DNA of 64,000 nt from Rhizobium sp. Leaf453 (GTDB lineage: Bacteria; Pseudomonadota; Alphaproteobacteria; Rhizobiales; Rhizobiaceae). The stretch covers positions 1 to 64,000 of the forward strand of contig NZ_LMRG01000009.1 of NCBI RefSeq assembly GCF_001425605.1, in the 5' to 3' direction. Below are positions 62,378-64,000 of this stretch, in pieces (the first letter of the stretch is position 1; every line of letters starts with the position of its first letter). A model generated the notes under the pieces. The model searched no databases, was not told the origin of the DNA, and saw nothing but the letters and a program-made list of their open reading frames with translations. A program made the translations under genes and the position numbers.

Positions 62378-62405
62378 AAAATAGCCGCTGCTTCGGCGAT
62401 GTCAA
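62378..62405 (-). promoter_or_regulatory. Sigma-70-type promoter of the peroxiredoxin gene
   Basis: On the minus strand TTGACA (62405-62400) and TATTTT (62383-62378) are spaced 16 bases. Transcription would begin about 70 bases before the peroxiredoxin ATG. It is the best match to a housekeeping promoter I found in the window. Confidence 0.65.
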
Positions 62406-62468
62406 TTTCTATTATTTTTGTAGAGATAGGATGATCGGCTGCTGGAAATCGCAAATTGCCGAGGACGT

Positions 62469-63518
62469 TCAGCGCAGAGTGCTGGGTGTCGTTCCATATC
62501 TTGCGCGGAAGGCCGTGGCGAAATGGGCGGAATCGGAAAAGCCGGTCTCGAAGGCGATCGAGGTCATCGGCATCGTCGTGTTTTCCACGAGGAAACGGGC
62601 ATAGCGCAGCCGGGTTTCGAGGATGAAGCGTTTCGGCGTCATGTTCGTATGCTGCTGAAACAGACGGGCGAACTGGCGTGGCGACAGGCCAACGGCCTGG
62701 GCGGCCTGTTCCGGCGACACGTCACGGCCCTTTCGGCTTTCGATCAGCACGACGGCGCGCTGGATGCGGGTGTCGCTGAAATTGCGGTAGACGGTCGCCC
62801 GTTCCTGGTCGAAGGCGCTCATCGTCTTCTGTTCGGTGAGGGATAACTGGTGCACCACCTTGGCGGCACGATCCGGGCCGCAATGGGTGCGGATCAGGTC
62901 GGTCATCAACGACAGGACAGAAATGCCGCCGGGCACCGTGATGCGCGCCCTGTCGATCAGGAAATCGTCGCGCGTCGAGAAGCTGAGCCGCGGAAATGCC
63001 ATGCGGAAGTCCTCGCCGTGGAAGGGATGGACGCTGGCCTTGTGGCCGGCGAGCAGCCCCTCTTGCGCGAGCACGAAGACGCCGGTGCAGACCCCGATGA
63101 TCGGCACGCCGGCCGAGGCCGCGACGCGCAGATAGGCGCGATGGCGGGGAGGGGCGGCCCGCAGATGCGGCAGGAGACCGCCGATCACCACGATATAATC
63201 GAAGTCGTTCGGATTGGTGTAGGCGGCGTCTGCCTGAACGCGGATGCCGCAACTGGCCACAGCGCTCTGGCCGGGCTCGCCCATGATCGACCAGCGGCAA
63301 TAGAGCGGGCGTGAATTGTCGGCGAAGTCGGCGGCGTGGCGCAGCGGCTCGACGATCCCTGTCAGCGACATCATCGGGAAGGTCGGCCAGAGAAGAATGC
63401 CGATAGTGAGATCGGGCTTGCGGTCCCGCGCCGTCAGCAGGCGTTCCTGCCACAGGCCATCCAGCCAATGCACATAGTCGTCGCCGCCTTCATTGGTTGC
63501 GTCTTTCTCGGGACCCAT
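62469..63518 (-). CDS. AraC-family regulator with GATase1-like (GlxA/DJ-1) domain
   Basis: 349 aa. Residues about 35-200 form the DJ-1/PfpI-like domain with the nucleophile-elbow Cys in GVCTGVFVLAQEGLL. The C-terminal 100 residues carry two helix-turn-helices (SPEQAAQAVGLSPRQFARLFQQH and MTSIAFETGFSDSAHFATAFRARYG). The ATG at 63518 follows GGAGAG. Relatives control quaternary amine or amino-acid catabolism. It is 158 bases from the divergent binding-protein gene, a more likely target than the peroxiredoxin. Confidence 0.92.
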   Translation of the reverse strand: MGPEKDATNEGGDDYVHWLDGLWQERLLTARDRKPDLTIGILLWPTFPMMSLTGIVEPLRHAADFADNSRPLYCRWSIMGEPGQSAVASCGIRVQADAAYTNPNDFDYIVVIGGLLPHLRAAPPRHRAYLRVAASAGVPIIGVCTGVFVLAQEGLLAGHKASVHPFHGEDFRMAFPRLSFSTRDDFLIDRARITVPGGISVLSLMTDLIRTHCGPDRAAKVVHQLSLTEQKTMSAFDQERATVYRNFSDTRIQRAVVLIESRKGRDVSPEQAAQAVGLSPRQFARLFQQHTNMTPKRFILETRLRYARFLVENTTMPMTSIAFETGFSDSAHFATAFRARYGTTPSTLR

Positions 63519-63676
63519 CAACTCTCCGCAGACACCAAAGCAGTGTCGATTTTTCAAAGATTATGTCTGATTTTTAAAATTCTGCCAGCGCTTTTACTGC
63601 CAGAGTTTGGCTTGTCGAACACGACAATCCGGCGGTCAACTTCCGGATCGGGGAACCAGAAACAGGGATATGAACG

Positions 63677-64000
63677 ATGAAACTTTCTCTCTCGAGAAGG
63701 CTGGTGATGCACGCCCTTTTGGCAGCGGCAACGGGCTTGACAGCCTTTTCGCCGGCCGGCGCCTTCGAGCTTGCGCAGGAAAGCAAGCTGACCGTCGCCT
63801 TTACCGGCGACATGCCGGGCTCCGGCTGGCAGGACGGCAAGATGATCGGCTATGACGGCGAGATCATGCAGCGGATCGCCGACAAGCTCGGCCTCAAGAT
63901 CGAACCGGCGCTGATGGAATGGTCCGGCACGATAGCCTCCGTCGAGGCGGGCCGCGTCGATGTCATGCTCGGAACCATGGGCTGGACCGAGAAGCGCACC
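63677..64000 (+). CDS. Family 3 amino-acid-type binding protein, N-terminal part
   Basis: 108 codons before the window ends; the gene is cut off. A signal peptide (cleavage near AGA, residue 29) precedes KLTVAFTGDMPGSGWQDGKMIGYDGEIMQRIADKLGLKI, the usual opening of polar amino-acid binding proteins, and GRVDVMLGTMGWTEKR is the conserved ligand-binding strand. AGGG lies upstream. Divergent from the AraC/GATase regulator, so probably under its control. Confidence 0.88.
   Translation, partial: MKLSLSRRLVMHALLAAATGLTAFSPAGAFELAQESKLTVAFTGDMPGSGWQDGKMIGYDGEIMQRIADKLGLKIEPALMEWSGTIASVEAGRVDVMLGTMGWTEKRT

Overview
The window looks like a chromosome or chromid segment of an alphaproteobacterium of the Rhizobiaceae (Rhizobium, Agrobacterium or Ensifer type). 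The signs are high GC coding sequence, dense ABC uptake operons with start-stop overlaps, a class III adenylate cyclase, a RuBisCO-like D-apiose pathway, and many palindromic intergenic repeats of the rhizobial kind. I saw no tRNA, rRNA, CRISPR array, phage gene, transposase or replication origin.

Layout. 0.3-2.4 kb: gamma-glutamyltransferase and a tiny membrane protein. 3.0-16.3 kb: a complete-looking D-apiose catabolic regulon. It holds lactonase ApnL, dehydrogenase ApsD, a ribose-type ABC importer with a DUF2291 lipoprotein, oxidoisomerase ApnO, kinase OiaK, RuBisCO-like decarboxylase OiaX and a NanR-like GntR regulator. A stray HD-GYP gene sits inside it on the other strand. 16.3-19.7 kb: FMN and FAD 2-hydroxyacid dehydrogenases, a cupin and a frameshifted pentapeptide-repeat gene. 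19.9-23.0 kb: small lipoprotein, MFS transporter, a TetR-COQ7 pair and an AbrB protein. 23.0-27.4 kb: RND efflux pump. 27.8-31.1 kb: DUF1097 protein and two SDRs under a divergent LysR. 31.3-33.0 kb: adenylate cyclase and a small membrane protein. 33.1-39.3 kb: a sugar-type (CUT1) ABC importer co-transcribed with a trans-sulfuration-family PLP enzyme and a GntR regulator. 39.5-46.3 kb: an unassigned catabolic cluster of LysR, dimethylformamidase-like protein, class III aminotransferase, BKACE/DUF849, GNAT and acetylpolyamine amidohydrolase. 46.5-59.4 kb: a galactosamine/alpha-galactoside cluster of GatZ-family protein, DeoR, BadF-type kinase, AgaS-like SIS protein, GH4 and two CUT1 permease/binding-protein sets with one ATPase. 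59.4-61.4 kb: an ATP-grasp ligase and esterase pair. 61.6-64.0 kb: 1-Cys peroxiredoxin, an AraC/GATase-like regulator and the start of an amino-acid binding protein.

How it works together: most of the segment is scavenging of plant- or soil-derived carbon and nitrogen compounds, each operon with its own local regulator. In the apiose regulon, two promoters share an identical 19-bp site containing the NanR-type hexamer GGTATA next to the NanR-like gene. In the galactosamine cluster, hydrolase, kinase, deaminase/isomerase and a GatZ-type epimerase could together deliver fructose 6-phosphate without an aldolase.

The strongest unusual signals are a paired palindromic repeat translated in frame inside the GNAT gene, a four-hairpin mosaic repeat whose three copies show compensatory base changes, the unassigned amidase-aminotransferase-BKACE-deacetylase cluster, and the ATP-grasp/esterase pair.
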